In this document: positions 15,792 through 23,721 of the stretch, piece after piece
Layout of the letters: every line of letters begins with the position of its first letter
How positions within the stretch are numbered: position 1 is the first letter of the stretch
Assembly (NCBI GenBank): GCA_013359125.1
Contig: JABWCR010000025.1
Span: 1 to 37,090, forward strand
Origin: Armatimonadota bacterium
Lineage (GTDB): Bacteria > Armatimonadota > Fimbriimonadia > Fimbriimonadales > GBS-DC
Direction: 5' to 3'
DNA length: 37,090 bases
Made by a program: the position numbers and the translations under genes
Notes under the pieces: generated by a model
What the model saw: only the letters and a program-made list of their open reading frames with translations
What the model was told of the DNA's origin: nothing
Database searches by the model: none

Positions 15792-16574
15792 ATGAAGGGC
15801 ATTCGCTTACTTTGTCTCGCGGCTCTTGTTGGGGTCGGCTATTCTCAGACCTTAGTGCAGAAGATGGGCTCGGCAGGGGACATCTCTTGGCGGTTGGACA
15901 ATTCCGTTCTCACAGTAACCGGCGCAATCACGTATGGCCCAGAGGTTACAACCAGCGACCCTCAACGCTTTGTTTTTAGGGAGTTGGGCGGCGCTAACGA
16001 CAACTTAGACATCGAACTGGATCTGCTGGAGACCTTTCCGAATCTCGGAATCAATTACCGTGTGCCGTTGATCGCAAACGTGCTAGGGCCGGACCTGATC
16101 GAGTGGTCGGCCAACGTCAACCCTCGCATTTGTGTGCCCGTAACGATCGACGGAACTACCGTCGATGTTCTGATCACCAACGTGAACGGCAAACTGCGCG
16201 GGCGGCTCATGACTGTGGCTTGCCAAGACGATCCAGGCGGCGTGCTGACTCACAAAGTCGTGATCGAGTTGAACGACGAGGGCGGCGATGCCCAAAACTA
16301 TCTGAATGCCACGGCCTATGCGTTCTGCGTAGAGTTCTTTACCTTTAGAGCGAACGTGCAGATGAGACAGTTCGATTGGAAGGGCTGGGGCGGCGATACG
16401 CTGCCCAAGAGCATGGGTAATGTGAATGCCGATTGCTGCATCGACGATGGCGACCTGGCGATCGTGCTGACCGATTTTGGCACGAATGAGGCTCGGTCCG
16501 ATCTGAACAACGATGGAATCGTGGACGACACGGATCTGGCCATCGTGCTCAACAACTTCGGACTCTGCGCCTAA
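15792..16574 (+). CDS. secreted protein with C-terminal dockerin-like repeats (unknown function)
   Basis: 260 aa. Signal peptide M-K-G-I-R-L-L-C-L-A-A-L-V-G-V-G-Y-S-Q; mature body of beta-rich sequence without a recognised domain. The last 50 residues are two calcium-binding-loop repeats: residues about 210-230 (N-A-D-C-C-I-D-D-G-D-L-A-I-V-L) and 237-257 (D-L-N-N-D-G-I-V-D-D-T-D-L-A-I-V-L), ending G-L-C-A with C259. The same design ends the protein at 25513. AGGAGG precedes ATG 15792; the frame is open from 15696 but that part overlaps the previous gene. An intrinsic terminator follows at 16585. Confidence 0.85.
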   Translation: MKGIRLLCLAALVGVGYSQTLVQKMGSAGDISWRLDNSVLTVTGAITYGPEVTTSDPQRFVFRELGGANDNLDIELDLLETFPNLGINYRVPLIANVLGPDLIEWSANVNPRICVPVTIDGTTVDVLITNVNGKLRGRLMTVACQDDPGGVLTHKVVIELNDEGGDAQNYLNATAYAFCVEFFTFRANVQMRQFDWKGWGGDTLPKSMGNVNADCCIDDGDLAIVLTDFGTNEARSDLNNDGIVDDTDLAIVLNNFGLCA

Positions 16575-16584
16575 CTTCATCTTG

Positions 16585-16613
16585 GGGCCGGGCCTTGCGC
16601 CCGGCCCTTTTCT
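16585..16613 (+). terminator. intrinsic terminator
   Basis: GGGCCGGGC (16585-16593) and GCCCGGCCC (16599-16607) form a perfect 9-bp stem with a 5-nt loop, followed by TTTTCT. It ends the dockerin-repeat gene and isolates the sigma-factor operon. Confidence 0.88.
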
Positions 16614-16617
16614 ATCT

Positions 16618-16644
16618 GAACCCCCTTTGCCCTCAGCGCGTCTA
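16618..16644 (+). promoter_or_regulatory. possible ECF-type (self-regulated) promoter
   Basis: GAACCC at 16618 and CGTCTA at 16639 are spaced 15 nt apart, close to the GAAC-N16/17-GTC pattern recognised by many ECF sigma factors. It lies just before the ECF gene at 16660, where autoregulation is common. Suggestive only. Confidence 0.35.
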
Positions 16645-16659
16645 AAAGGGTGCGCAACA

Positions 16660-17196
16660 ATGGCAGACGCTTCCTGGATCGCGAAACTAAGGCAGGGCGA
16701 CCAACGCGCGTTTGAAAGGCTCTTGGAACAGTACCGCGAGCCGATCTTTCGCTTGGCTTATCGCATTGTGGGCCCGGCCGATGCCGACGACGCGGCGCAG
16801 GAAGCCTTCATCAAGATTTACCGAGGACTGCCGACGTTTCGCGGCGGATCGCAGTTGAACACTTGGCTCTATCGGGTTGCGCTAAATGCCTGCTATGAGT
16901 ATCGAAGGCGCAGAAAAGTAGTCGAACTGCCGTTGCTGGCGCCGGTTGAAGTCGACAAAGACGATGATCCGGAAAAGACTGCCATGGAAAACCTTCTTTG
17001 GGCAAGGATCGAGGAAGCGTTGGATAAGATGGACGAGAAGCATCGAGAGGCGCTGATATTGCACGAGCTTCAAGGATTGACCTACGGCGAGGCGGCCAAA
17101 GTGATCGGCGTGCCGGTTGGTACGGTTAAAAGCAGGCTTCACTATGCGTTTCAGGAACTGAGGCGGATACTGCAGGAAATGGGGGTCGAAGCATGA
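16660..17196 (+). CDS. ECF-family RNA polymerase sigma factor
   Basis: 178 aa. Region 2 at about 20-90 (D-A-D-D-A-A-Q-E-A-F-I-K-I-Y-R-G-L, then F-R-G-G-S-Q-L-N-T-W-L-Y-R-V-A-L-N), a short acidic linker (about 100-112) and region 4 at about 125-172 (L-T-Y-G-E-A-A-K-V-I-G-V-P-V-G-T-V-K-S-R-L). Directs RNA polymerase to stress or envelope genes. Start ATG 16660 is preceded by AAGGG and matches the family; the open frame from 16513 crosses the terminator. The TGA overlaps the ATG of the anti-sigma gene, the usual pairing. Confidence 0.95.
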   Translation: MADASWIAKLRQGDQRAFERLLEQYREPIFRLAYRIVGPADADDAAQEAFIKIYRGLPTFRGGSQLNTWLYRVALNACYEYRRRRKVVELPLLAPVEVDKDDDPEKTAMENLLWARIEEALDKMDEKHREALILHELQGLTYGEAAKVIGVPVGTVKSRLHYAFQELRRILQEMGVEA

Positions 17197-18173
17197 GTTG
17201 CGAAAGAGCAGTCTTAAAGTTAAAGGCCTACTCTGACGGGGAGTTGGGCTGGATCGAGCGAGTTCGAGTAGAGAGACATCTGAACGGTTGCGATCAGTGC
17301 CGTGCGGAGTTGGCCGCTATCCATAAGCTTTCTCATGTGCTGAGGGCGCTGCCGGTCGGCTCGCCCAGCGACGATTTTAGCGCCAAGGTTATGAACACGG
17401 TGTGGAAGAGCGATCTGCAAGAGGCCTATTCCCGCCGCTGGTCGCGCAGACCTGCGATGGTCGGAGCGCTTGTCGCCGCGATCTGCCTCGCGTCGTTTGC
17501 TGCCTATCTGGCCATGCCCGATCATCCGGCAGACGTGGGCGAGATCGCGAGACTACAGACTCCCGAATCGACGCGGATGGACGTTGCGAAAGCGACGACA
17601 GAGGATGCTCAGAAAACCCTGGCGCCTAAAGTGCCGGACTTCCCCAAGGATCCGTTCGTTTCCTTTGAACCTGGATCGCCCCCGCCCAAAGCGATCGAAC
17701 AGCCTAAAGAAAAAACAAAGCCCGATGCGCCAACGCCGGAATCGGCCAAGAACGAACCGGCACAGAGCGAGGGAGAGATCGTAATCACTCTCCAGGCTTC
17801 GGACCTTCTGGCCGTCCAAGACAGCGTCGTGCGGGCGTCGGCCGATGCGGGCGCCTACCTGACCTCCGCCGATTATGCCTCGACGGTTGACAAACGCCCG
17901 ATGGTAACGCTCTCTGTTCGGGCGCCGGAAGAAAAAGTCGAATCGCTCAAGTCGAACATTCTGACCCTTGGTCGAGAAGTGAAACGGCTCGATAGCGACG
18001 CCGAGAAGGTCGCGCTGGGCATGGAGTTGAAAGCCCAGCCAGTGCCGCCGACGGTCGAAGACAATCGCGAGAATTCGAACGTCATGCGGTCGCTGAACAA
18101 GGAGGAGTTGTACAATCGACTTGAGAAGGATCGCAAGTTTAGGGAGTTGAGGATCATCATCATCCAGCCGTAG
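17193..18173 (+). CDS. membrane anti-sigma factor with DUF4349-like sensor domain
   Basis: 326 aa. N-terminal zinc-binding anti-sigma domain with H29-x3-C33-x2-C36, which should hold the ECF factor at the membrane; one hydrophobic segment at about 89-108; a Pro/Lys/Glu-rich linker (about 120-190); and a C-terminal extracytoplasmic domain from about 193 (I-V-I-T-L-Q-A-S-D-L ... T-L-S-V-R-A-P-E-E-K-V-E) of DUF4349 type. The layout fits a transmembrane signal receptor released by regulated proteolysis or by ligand binding. Translationally coupled to the sigma gene. Confidence 0.85.
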   Translation: MSCERAVLKLKAYSDGELGWIERVRVERHLNGCDQCRAELAAIHKLSHVLRALPVGSPSDDFSAKVMNTVWKSDLQEAYSRRWSRRPAMVGALVAAICLASFAAYLAMPDHPADVGEIARLQTPESTRMDVAKATTEDAQKTLAPKVPDFPKDPFVSFEPGSPPPKAIEQPKEKTKPDAPTPESAKNEPAQSEGEIVITLQASDLLAVQDSVVRASADAGAYLTSADYASTVDKRPMVTLSVRAPEEKVESLKSNILTLGREVKRLDSDAEKVALGMELKAQPVPPTVEDNRENSNVMRSLNKEELYNRLEKDRKFRELRIIIIQP

Positions 18174-18183
18174 GCGGCTCAGG

Positions 18184-18266
18184 TATAATCGGCTCCCATA
18201 ACGGGTATCGAAAGGGCGAGGTCATCTCGGGGCTTCGCCCTTCATTGTTTGACATGGAGCGAACGG
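18184..18266 (+). promoter_or_regulatory. argS promoter and structured 5' leader
   Basis: Perfect TATAAT at 18184-18189; no good -35. The leader of about 70 nt contains the inverted repeat AAGGGCGA (18212-18219) / TCGCCCTT (18235-18242). It lacks the T-box specifier/antiterminator signature. A GGAG at 18256-18259 follows, 7 nt before GTG 18267. The hairpin could be a terminator remnant or regulate argS. Confidence 0.5.
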
Positions 18267-19958
18267 GTGATTCGACAAACGCTGACAAACTGGATAGAGC
18301 AGGCTCTGCAACGGGCAAAGGCAGACGGCGCGCTCGACTGGCACGAGACGCCTTTGGTCGAACTGGAAGCGCCGAGGCAAAAAGAGCATGGGGACTATGC
18401 CTGCAACGCAGCGATGCTAGTGGCCAAACAGGCTCGACTGGCGCCGCGCGACGCCGCTGAACTGCTCATCGGACTGTTGCCTGCCGAATCATCGGCGTGG
18501 ATCGATCGAGTCGAGGTGGCTGGCCCCGGCTTTCTGAACTTCTTTCTAAAGCCAGGTTGGGCCGGACAGATTGTGCGGCACGCCTTGGCCGAAGGCGAGC
18601 GATTCGGCTCGTCGAACATTGGGCAAGGCGTCAGAACTTTGGTCGAGTTTGTGAGCGCCAACCCTACCGGACCGCTTTCTGTGGCGCACGGGCGCAACGC
18701 CGTGATCGGCGATTGTTTGGTTCGCTTGCTCAACTTTTCGGGCTATCAAGCCGATGCCGAGTTCTATGTAAACGATGCCGTGAACTCGACGCAGATTCAA
18801 AACTTCGCCGCGTCGGTGATCGTACGGTTTAAGCAGTTGATCGGCCAAGAGGCCCAGATGCCCGAGGACGCCTATCACGGCGAGTATGTAACCGAAGTGG
18901 CACAGGCGATTCTTGATCAACAAGGGTCGTCGGCGATCGACGGCGACCCCCTGTTGCGGTTTCAGACCTGGTCGGAAGAAGCGATCAAGCGGCAACAAGA
19001 AGAGGACTTGCGCGACTTCGGCGTCGTTTTCAAACGCTGGTTCTCCGAACGAGAACTGCACGATTCCGGCGCGGTCGATAAGGCGCTGGCGACCCTGCGC
19101 GAATCGGGCTACGCTTACGAGGCGGACGGCGCTTTGTGGCTGCGCTCGACAGCGTTTGGCGACGAGAAGGACCGAACCCTGGTGCGCTCGAACGGATTGC
19201 CGACCTATCTGGCGGGCGACGCGGCCTACCATCTGGACAAGTATCAGCGGGGCTATCAGCGCCTGATCGATGTTTGGGGGCCGGATCATCACGGCTACAT
19301 TGCTCGAATGAAAGCGGTGGTCGGCGCGTTTGGCCACGATCCCGATTCGCTCGAAATCTTGGTGCATCAGATTGTGCGTTTGTTCAAGGACGGCGCTCAA
19401 GTGCGAATGTCGAAGCGCGCCGGAGACATTATCACATTGCGAGAGACGATGGACGAGGCGGGCGTCGATGCGACCAGATTCTTCTACCTTTTGCGATCGC
19501 ACGATAGCCCGTTGGACTTTGATCTAGACTTGGCGACCCGCCAAACGGACGAAAACCCCGTCTACTATGTGCAGTATGGCCATGCGCGATTGTGCAGCCT
19601 GTTGCAGAAGGCGGAAGAGAAGATCGGCCAATTGCCCGATTGGCGCAATGCGGACTTGCGCCTGCTTCAGGCCGAAGCCGAAGGCGAGTTGGCCAAGAAA
19701 CTCGCCGACTTTCCGGATGAGACGCGCACGGCTGCGGAACGCCTCAGCCCGCATCGGATTGCCAACTATGCGCTAGAGCTTTCTCGCGCGCTGCACCACT
19801 TTTACGCCCATTGTCCTGTGCTTGCAGCAGAGAGCGACGCGTTGCGAGATGCCAGAATCTGCCTTTGCTTGGCTGCGCGACAGACTTTGCGCAATGCGTT
19901 GTCGCTTCTGGGAGTCAGCGCGCCGGAGAGGATGGCCGAAAGAGAAGAGGAGCAATAG
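18267..19958 (+). CDS. argS: arginyl-tRNA synthetase
   Basis: 563 aa class Ia synthetase that charges tRNA-Arg. N-terminal additional domain (about 1-110), catalytic core with N-P-T-G-P-L-S-V-A-H-G-R-N (H141), and M-S-K-R-A at 381-385 as the KMSKS equivalent; C-terminal anticodon-binding domain with the family's final arginine-rich block. The first HIGH-like motif is usually H-V-G-H-G-R; here it is S-V-A-H-G-R. I choose GTG 18267 because GGAG is 7 nt away and M-I-R-Q-T-L fits the family start; TTG 18249 would add six residues. The PhyH gene starts 2 nt after the stop. Confidence 0.96.
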   Translation: MIRQTLTNWIEQALQRAKADGALDWHETPLVELEAPRQKEHGDYACNAAMLVAKQARLAPRDAAELLIGLLPAESSAWIDRVEVAGPGFLNFFLKPGWAGQIVRHALAEGERFGSSNIGQGVRTLVEFVSANPTGPLSVAHGRNAVIGDCLVRLLNFSGYQADAEFYVNDAVNSTQIQNFAASVIVRFKQLIGQEAQMPEDAYHGEYVTEVAQAILDQQGSSAIDGDPLLRFQTWSEEAIKRQQEEDLRDFGVVFKRWFSERELHDSGAVDKALATLRESGYAYEADGALWLRSTAFGDEKDRTLVRSNGLPTYLAGDAAYHLDKYQRGYQRLIDVWGPDHHGYIARMKAVVGAFGHDPDSLEILVHQIVRLFKDGAQVRMSKRAGDIITLRETMDEAGVDATRFFYLLRSHDSPLDFDLDLATRQTDENPVYYVQYGHARLCSLLQKAEEKIGQLPDWRNADLRLLQAEAEGELAKKLADFPDETRTAAERLSPHRIANYALELSRALHHFYAHCPVLAAESDALRDARICLCLAARQTLRNALSLLGVSAPERMAEREEEQ

Positions 19959-19959
19959 C

Positions 19960-20709
19960 ATGGTTACTGAGGCGAACGTTCGGCAGTATCGAGAAGAGGG
20001 CTACACTTTAGTGCCGGAGCTCCTGGCGCCGCGCGAAATCGAATGGGCGCGTTCAGTCGTAGATCTTTTTATCGATGAACATCGCGATCAACGGCCCGAG
20101 CATCTGGACAAACCGCACTTTGTGTCGGACGAACTTCTGCAAGTCTGCTCGATGCCGACCCTGTTAGATGCTGTCGAAAAGTTTATCGGCCCCAATATCG
20201 CGCTCTTTTCAAGCCACATCATCGCCAAGGCAAAGGGCGACGGTTTGGCCGTGCCGTGGCATCAGGACGGCATCTTTTGGGATTTAGAGCCGATGAACGT
20301 GATCACGCTGTGGCTCGCTATTGACGATTCGACGGTCGAAAACGGCTGTATGCGCGTCATCCCCAATACGCAGAACGTTGGGCCATTGCCGCATTATGAA
20401 GTCGAGCATCCTGAAACCAAAGTGTTGCATTTGACATTAGGCGGCGAGCATGTGGATGAGGCGAAAGCGGTCGATTGCGTTCTGCCCGCGGGCGGTTGCT
20501 CCTTTCATGCGCCGTATCTGATCCACGGCTCGGCGCCGAACTTTTCTCAAAGTCGCCGATGCGGGTACACGATGCGGTTCATGCCGACCTCGACCAAACT
20601 CCGGCGCGACGGACCCTACGAACAATGGTTCAGAGACCACAAGCTCTACTTGGTCCGAGGCGAGGATCGGGACGGCGTGAACGACTATGTCAACGCTCCT
20701 CGCCATTGA
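19960..20709 (+). CDS. phytanoyl-CoA dioxygenase (PhyH) family protein
   Basis: 249 aa, Fe(II)/2-oxoglutarate-dependent oxygenase fold. Metal ligands visible as H101-x-D103 in W-H-Q-D-G and H189 in L-I-H-G-S-A-P-N; the 2-oxoglutarate-binding Arg lies in R-C-G-Y-T-M-R-F. Substrate unknown; bacterial members hydroxylate secondary metabolites, ectoine or lipids. AGGAG-type site inside the end of argS precedes ATG 19960. Probably co-transcribed with argS and tsaB, without obvious functional link. Confidence 0.9.
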   Translation: MVTEANVRQYREEGYTLVPELLAPREIEWARSVVDLFIDEHRDQRPEHLDKPHFVSDELLQVCSMPTLLDAVEKFIGPNIALFSSHIIAKAKGDGLAVPWHQDGIFWDLEPMNVITLWLAIDDSTVENGCMRVIPNTQNVGPLPHYEVEHPETKVLHLTLGGEHVDEAKAVDCVLPAGGCSFHAPYLIHGSAPNFSQSRRCGYTMRFMPTSTKLRRDGPYEQWFRDHKLYLVRGEDRDGVNDYVNAPRH

Positions 20710-21322
20710 AAGCGCAGGCGGATCGCCGGGCGTAGCGCTCTGCATCGACGGCCAGATTACCGAGCGATCGACCCCTCAGGATCACAATCTGTCCGGGAAT
20801 CTGATCCGTTGCGCAGAGGAACTTTTGGCGGGCAAGCCGATCGGGGAGGTCGATGCCTTTGCCGTGAACGCAGGCCCGGGCGGTTTTACGGCGATCAAGA
20901 TCGGGGTAACGCTTGCAAAGACGTGGGCGCATGTAACGGGAAAGGAGTTGATCGCCGTGGGAGCGTTTCGGGCGCTGCTGCACACCGTTGACATTGAAGG
21001 CGACTGGTTAGCCGCGCTGCCCGCGCGGAAAGACGCGGTCTATTGGGTCGCTTCTTGGAACAGTGAGCCGTCGTTAGCGACAAAAGAGGCGCTCTTTGAT
21101 TTGGTCAGGAACAAGAAGATCGCCCTCTTCGGCGCTGGAGCCGAAAGATGGAGAGACGAGATCGACAACGCTTTCTGGTTGGATCGCCCATGGCCTTGCC
21201 CAAGAGACGTCTTGGCGGTCGCCTTGGAAGTCGGCAAGGGCGAACACCCGTTCGGAGTGCAGCCCGTTTATGTGCAATCGCCGTCGGTTACGATGAGCCC
21301 TAAGAATTTGGGCGGAGCTTAG
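20687..21322 (+). CDS. tsaB: tRNA threonylcarbamoyladenosine biosynthesis protein TsaB
   Basis: 211 aa, ASKHA-fold partner of TsaD in formation of t6A37 on ANN-decoding tRNAs. N-terminus T-L-L-A-I-E-S-A-G-G and the diagnostic V-N-A-G-P-G-G-F-T-A-I-K-I-G-V are present (usual form GPGSFTGLRIG). The ATG lies 23 nt inside the PhyH gene, in another frame. The stop overlaps the stop of convergent lexA by 3 nt (21320-21321 shared region), leaving no space for a terminator. tsaD and tsaE are not in the window. Confidence 0.88.
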   Translation: MSTLLAIESAGGSPGVALCIDGQITERSTPQDHNLSGNLIRCAEELLAGKPIGEVDAFAVNAGPGGFTAIKIGVTLAKTWAHVTGKELIAVGAFRALLHTVDIEGDWLAALPARKDAVYWVASWNSEPSLATKEALFDLVRNKKIALFGAGAERWRDEIDNAFWLDRPWPCPRDVLAVALEVGKGEHPFGVQPVYVQSPSVTMSPKNLGGA

Positions 21323-21957
21323 TAGACCATCTCGCCGTAGTTTCGAATCAGACCCACGACCTTCCCGATAACGCGCGCTTCGCTGGCCGGCGCTTCGATC
21401 GGCTCGTAAGCCGGATTGGCGGCGAACAGGCTGACGGTGCGTTTGTCTTTGTTGTATCGGATGCGCTTGATGGTCGCTTCATCGCCGACTTGCACGGCCA
21501 CCAACTCGCCGTCATAGGCGGTCTTGTCGGGTCGAATCACCACGATGTCGCGAGGCAGGATGTGCTCTCCGATCATGCTGTCGCCGCGAACCTGTAGCAG
21601 GAAAGCGTCCTGAATGTTGCGCACCATGCCGACCGGCACAGGAATCATGTCCTCGATGTTCTCCTGGGCAAGGATCGGCGCGCCTGCGGCAATCGTGCCG
21701 ACCAAAGGCAGAAAGGCCACTTTGTCGTATCCGGTGCCGTAGGCCGGGTGCACAATTCGGATGGAGCGGGCTTGGCTGCCGCGCTCGATGAATCCTTTGC
21801 GCTGAAGAGCGTCGAGATGGATGGCTACCCCGCGCAGACTCTTGATGTTGGCTCCGAGGCCGATCTCGCGCAATGTGGGCGGATAGCCGTTCTCTTGCAA
21901 AAAGCGCTGCACGTACTCTAAGACGTTGCGTTGGTTGGTCGTTAACCCTTTAGCCAT
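21319..21957 (-). CDS. lexA: LexA repressor, SOS regulator
   Basis: 212 aa. Winged helix-turn-helix in residues about 1-70 (P-P-T-L-R-E-I-G ... S-L-R-G-V-A-I-H-L-D-A-L). Autocleavage site A91-G92, catalytic S127 in G-D-S-M-I-G and K164 in A-T-I-K-R. Represses DNA-damage genes until RecA filaments trigger self-cleavage. Very good GGGGAGG site 4 nt before the ATG. Divergent from recO. The recognition helix reads I-K-S-L-R-G-V-A-I, so the operator is not guaranteed to be the E. coli or Bacillus box. Confidence 0.96.
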   Translation of the reverse strand: MAKGLTTNQRNVLEYVQRFLQENGYPPTLREIGLGANIKSLRGVAIHLDALQRKGFIERGSQARSIRIVHPAYGTGYDKVAFLPLVGTIAAGAPILAQENIEDMIPVPVGMVRNIQDAFLLQVRGDSMIGEHILPRDIVVIRPDKTAYDGELVAVQVGDEATIKRIRYNKDKRTVSLFAANPAYEPIEAPASEARVIGKVVGLIRNYGEMVY

Positions 21958-21970
21958 GTTGCCTCCCCTG

Positions 21971-21986
21971 GGCGTCCGAACGCCCG
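21971..21986 (-). promoter_or_regulatory. lexA leader hairpin
   Basis: In the lexA mRNA leader GGGCGT and ACGCCC form a 6-bp stem with a TCGG loop just upstream of the ribosome-binding site. It could restrain translation or stabilise the 5' end. Confidence 0.5.
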
Positions 21987-22002
21987 TGTTTTCACCGTAG
22001 AA

Positions 22003-22016
22003 TATTGTATACCATA
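22003..22016. promoter_or_regulatory. near-palindrome TATTGTATACCATA, candidate operator
   Basis: Inverted repeat with only one mismatched pair (TATnGTATACnATA). It overlaps the lexA -10 region and lies between the divergent lexA and recO genes, the expected place for a LexA operator. No experimental box for this lineage is known to me. Confidence 0.4.
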
Positions 22017-22033
22017 ATTAGTCCCAAAGTCAA
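22006..22033 (-). promoter_or_regulatory. lexA promoter
   Basis: On the minus strand TTGACT (22028-22033) and TATACA (22006-22011) are separated by 16 nt; an alternative -10, TACAAT (22004-22009), gives 18 nt. Either gives a leader of about 40 nt. Confidence 0.65.
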
Positions 22034-22049
22034 GGGTAGACTCAAAATT

Positions 22050-22778
22050 GTGGGGCGAGACATCGTTTGCGAAGCGATCGTGCTCAGTCGTTGGCCGGTC
22101 GGCGAGACGGACAAGCGGGTGAGCCTGTTGACACTGGGCTATGGCCGTCTGTTGGCTACTGCGAAAGGCACGCGCAAGGCCGGTTCGAAGATGGCGGGCT
22201 TGACGGAACCGATTTGCCATGTTCGGTTGAGGCTGATCGAAGGCAAGAGCCAGTGGATCGTGGCGCAGCCCCAGTCGGCCTCTGCCTTTGGCAATCTGCG
22301 ATTCAAGCCCGATCTGCTGCCCTATGGATTGGCGATCTGCGATTTGACGCATCGAGCGCTGCCCGAAGCGCAACCGAGCGACGAAGCTTATGAACTGTGC
22401 GTAAAGGCGCTCAACGGGCTCTCCGTCGCCGAGGCGCCGATCAACGTTTTGGCTTGGTATGCCTGGAGGTTGACGGCAACCTTGGGTTATCGCCCGTTTA
22501 TCGGAGGTTGCGTCGTTTGCGGCGGCGCTCTTAATGGGACGGACGCTTGGCTGGATCCGATGCACGGAGGCAGCGCGTGCGGCCGATGCGCGGACAGGCA
22601 GAGCGGATTTCGGCTGTCGAAAGAGGCGCTGGCCGAGATCGAGGTTTGCATGGAGGCGGACGAAGTTCCGACCGGCTTAACGCAGGCGAGCGCATTGGCG
22701 CCCGCCTGTAGAAGCTACTTGAGGTTCTTTTTAGAGGACGAACTTCGCGTCTTCGAGCTCTTGCCTTTGAATCGATAG
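22050..22778 (+). CDS. recO: DNA repair protein RecO
   Basis: 242 aa recombination mediator that helps RecR load RecA onto SSB-coated DNA. N-terminal OB fold (E-A-I-V-L-S-R-W-P-V-G-E-T-D-K-R-V-S-L-L-T), middle helical part, and a zinc module with C-V-V-C and C-G-R-C. I choose GTG 22050; the frame is open back to TTG 22005, but those residues overlap the lexA promoter and extend beyond the usual N-terminus. CATAAT at 22013-22018 could be its -10. The 3' end overlaps the convergent PEP-CTERM gene by 64 nt. Confidence 0.9.
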   Translation: MGRDIVCEAIVLSRWPVGETDKRVSLLTLGYGRLLATAKGTRKAGSKMAGLTEPICHVRLRLIEGKSQWIVAQPQSASAFGNLRFKPDLLPYGLAICDLTHRALPEAQPSDEAYELCVKALNGLSVAEAPINVLAWYAWRLTATLGYRPFIGGCVVCGGALNGTDAWLDPMHGGSACGRCADRQSGFRLSKEALAEIEVCMEADEVPTGLTQASALAPACRSYLRFFLEDELRVFELLPLNR

Positions 22779-23605
22779 AGGGCTGCGAGCCCGAGACCGA
22801 TCGTCGCAATCGAGGCCGGTTCGGGCACTGGGTCCGGCTTGTCGTTGATCACGATCGCGCCGCCGATGATGAGACCGATCGGTAGCAAAGGGCTCCAACC
22901 TCCCGGCTGAGTGATAATCGGCGTGTCGAGCGGCACGGTCGGTATCGAAGGCGGCAACGGAGCGACGACGGGCGGTGCTTCGGTTACTGGCGCATCGGTT
23001 ACCGGCGTATTGGCGGCTGCCGGAAACTCAATCCGCGGCACGTCGAGGCTTGGCAGCGCGGGAACGGTCGGGGCGCTGGTCAGCACCTCTTTGATCGGCT
23101 CTGGCTCGGTTTCGGCAGGCACGTCGGTCGTAACGGTTGGTTCGAACTTCGGCGCGCTGGTGATCTCGGTCAAAGGAGCAATCGGGGCGGGCGCCAGAGG
23201 AAGGCTGGTCGAAAGCGGATTGCCGCACGAGACCTTCATAACCGGATTGCCCTTGACGGTCGAAAAGACGGCGGTGCCTTTCTTGAACTGGATCCGCTTC
23301 GGATAGACCTTGCCGTCCTCTTTGACGTGATAGACGGTGAAGGTCTCGGCTCTTTGAAGCGTGGTTGCGCGAAGGTTCTTGCTGACGTACTCCGCCAGCC
23401 ACTGGGCGTCAATACCGTAGTGCTTTTCGTATCGTCTGGCGACCCTTGGGTCGGACTTGATGTGTTGAGCAAGACCGGCCGGGCTGCTGACGCTCTTTGC
23501 AATGAAGCTATGCGGCTCGGTATGGCCCGGTATCGGTTTTGAGGAATTGGCCGGGGCCAATCCTAAAGCGGCTATCGTCAGTACGGCGATGGCGATCTTC
23601 TTCAT
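22715..23605 (-). CDS. PEP-CTERM-anchored secreted protein (unknown function)
   Basis: 296 aa. Signal peptide M-K-K-I-A-I-A-V-L-T-I-A-A-L-G-L-A; globular part (about 25-140) without a family I recognise; a Pro/Thr/Val-rich linker (about 140-235); then P-V-P-E-P-A-S at about 259-265, a short hydrophobic helix (I-A-T-I-G-L-G-L-A-A-L-Y) and a basic tail. This is the PEP-CTERM sorting signal used by exosortase systems that link proteins to the outer surface in EPS-producing diderms. No exosortase is in the window. The basic tail is longer than usual (K/S-rich, about 17 residues) and lies in the overlap with recO. Confidence 0.82.
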   Translation of the reverse strand: MKKIAIAVLTIAALGLAPANSSKPIPGHTEPHSFIAKSVSSPAGLAQHIKSDPRVARRYEKHYGIDAQWLAEYVSKNLRATTLQRAETFTVYHVKEDGKVYPKRIQFKKGTAVFSTVKGNPVMKVSCGNPLSTSLPLAPAPIAPLTEITSAPKFEPTVTTDVPAETEPEPIKEVLTSAPTVPALPSLDVPRIEFPAAANTPVTDAPVTEAPPVVAPLPPSIPTVPLDTPIITQPGGWSPLLPIGLIIGGAIVINDKPDPVPEPASIATIGLGLAALYRFKGKSSKTRSSSSKKNLK

Positions 23606-23721
23606 AATTCCCCCCCACGGAGAAGCCCGATTGAACGGACGCTTGATTAGACATCGCCAGGCGTGCCATAGGTTGCAGGGAAATTAACGGGAAGAGTTGA
23701 AACTGGTATTTTTGCGAGGCG

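Noticed and set aside
18249-18266. TTG start for argS
   Set aside because: GTG 18267 has GGAG 7 nt away and matches the family N-terminus better.
21978-21992. Gram-positive-like LexA box (CGAAC...TGTTT)
   Set aside because: The half-sites are 6 nt apart instead of 4 and the second half is imperfect; it also forms part of the leader hairpin.
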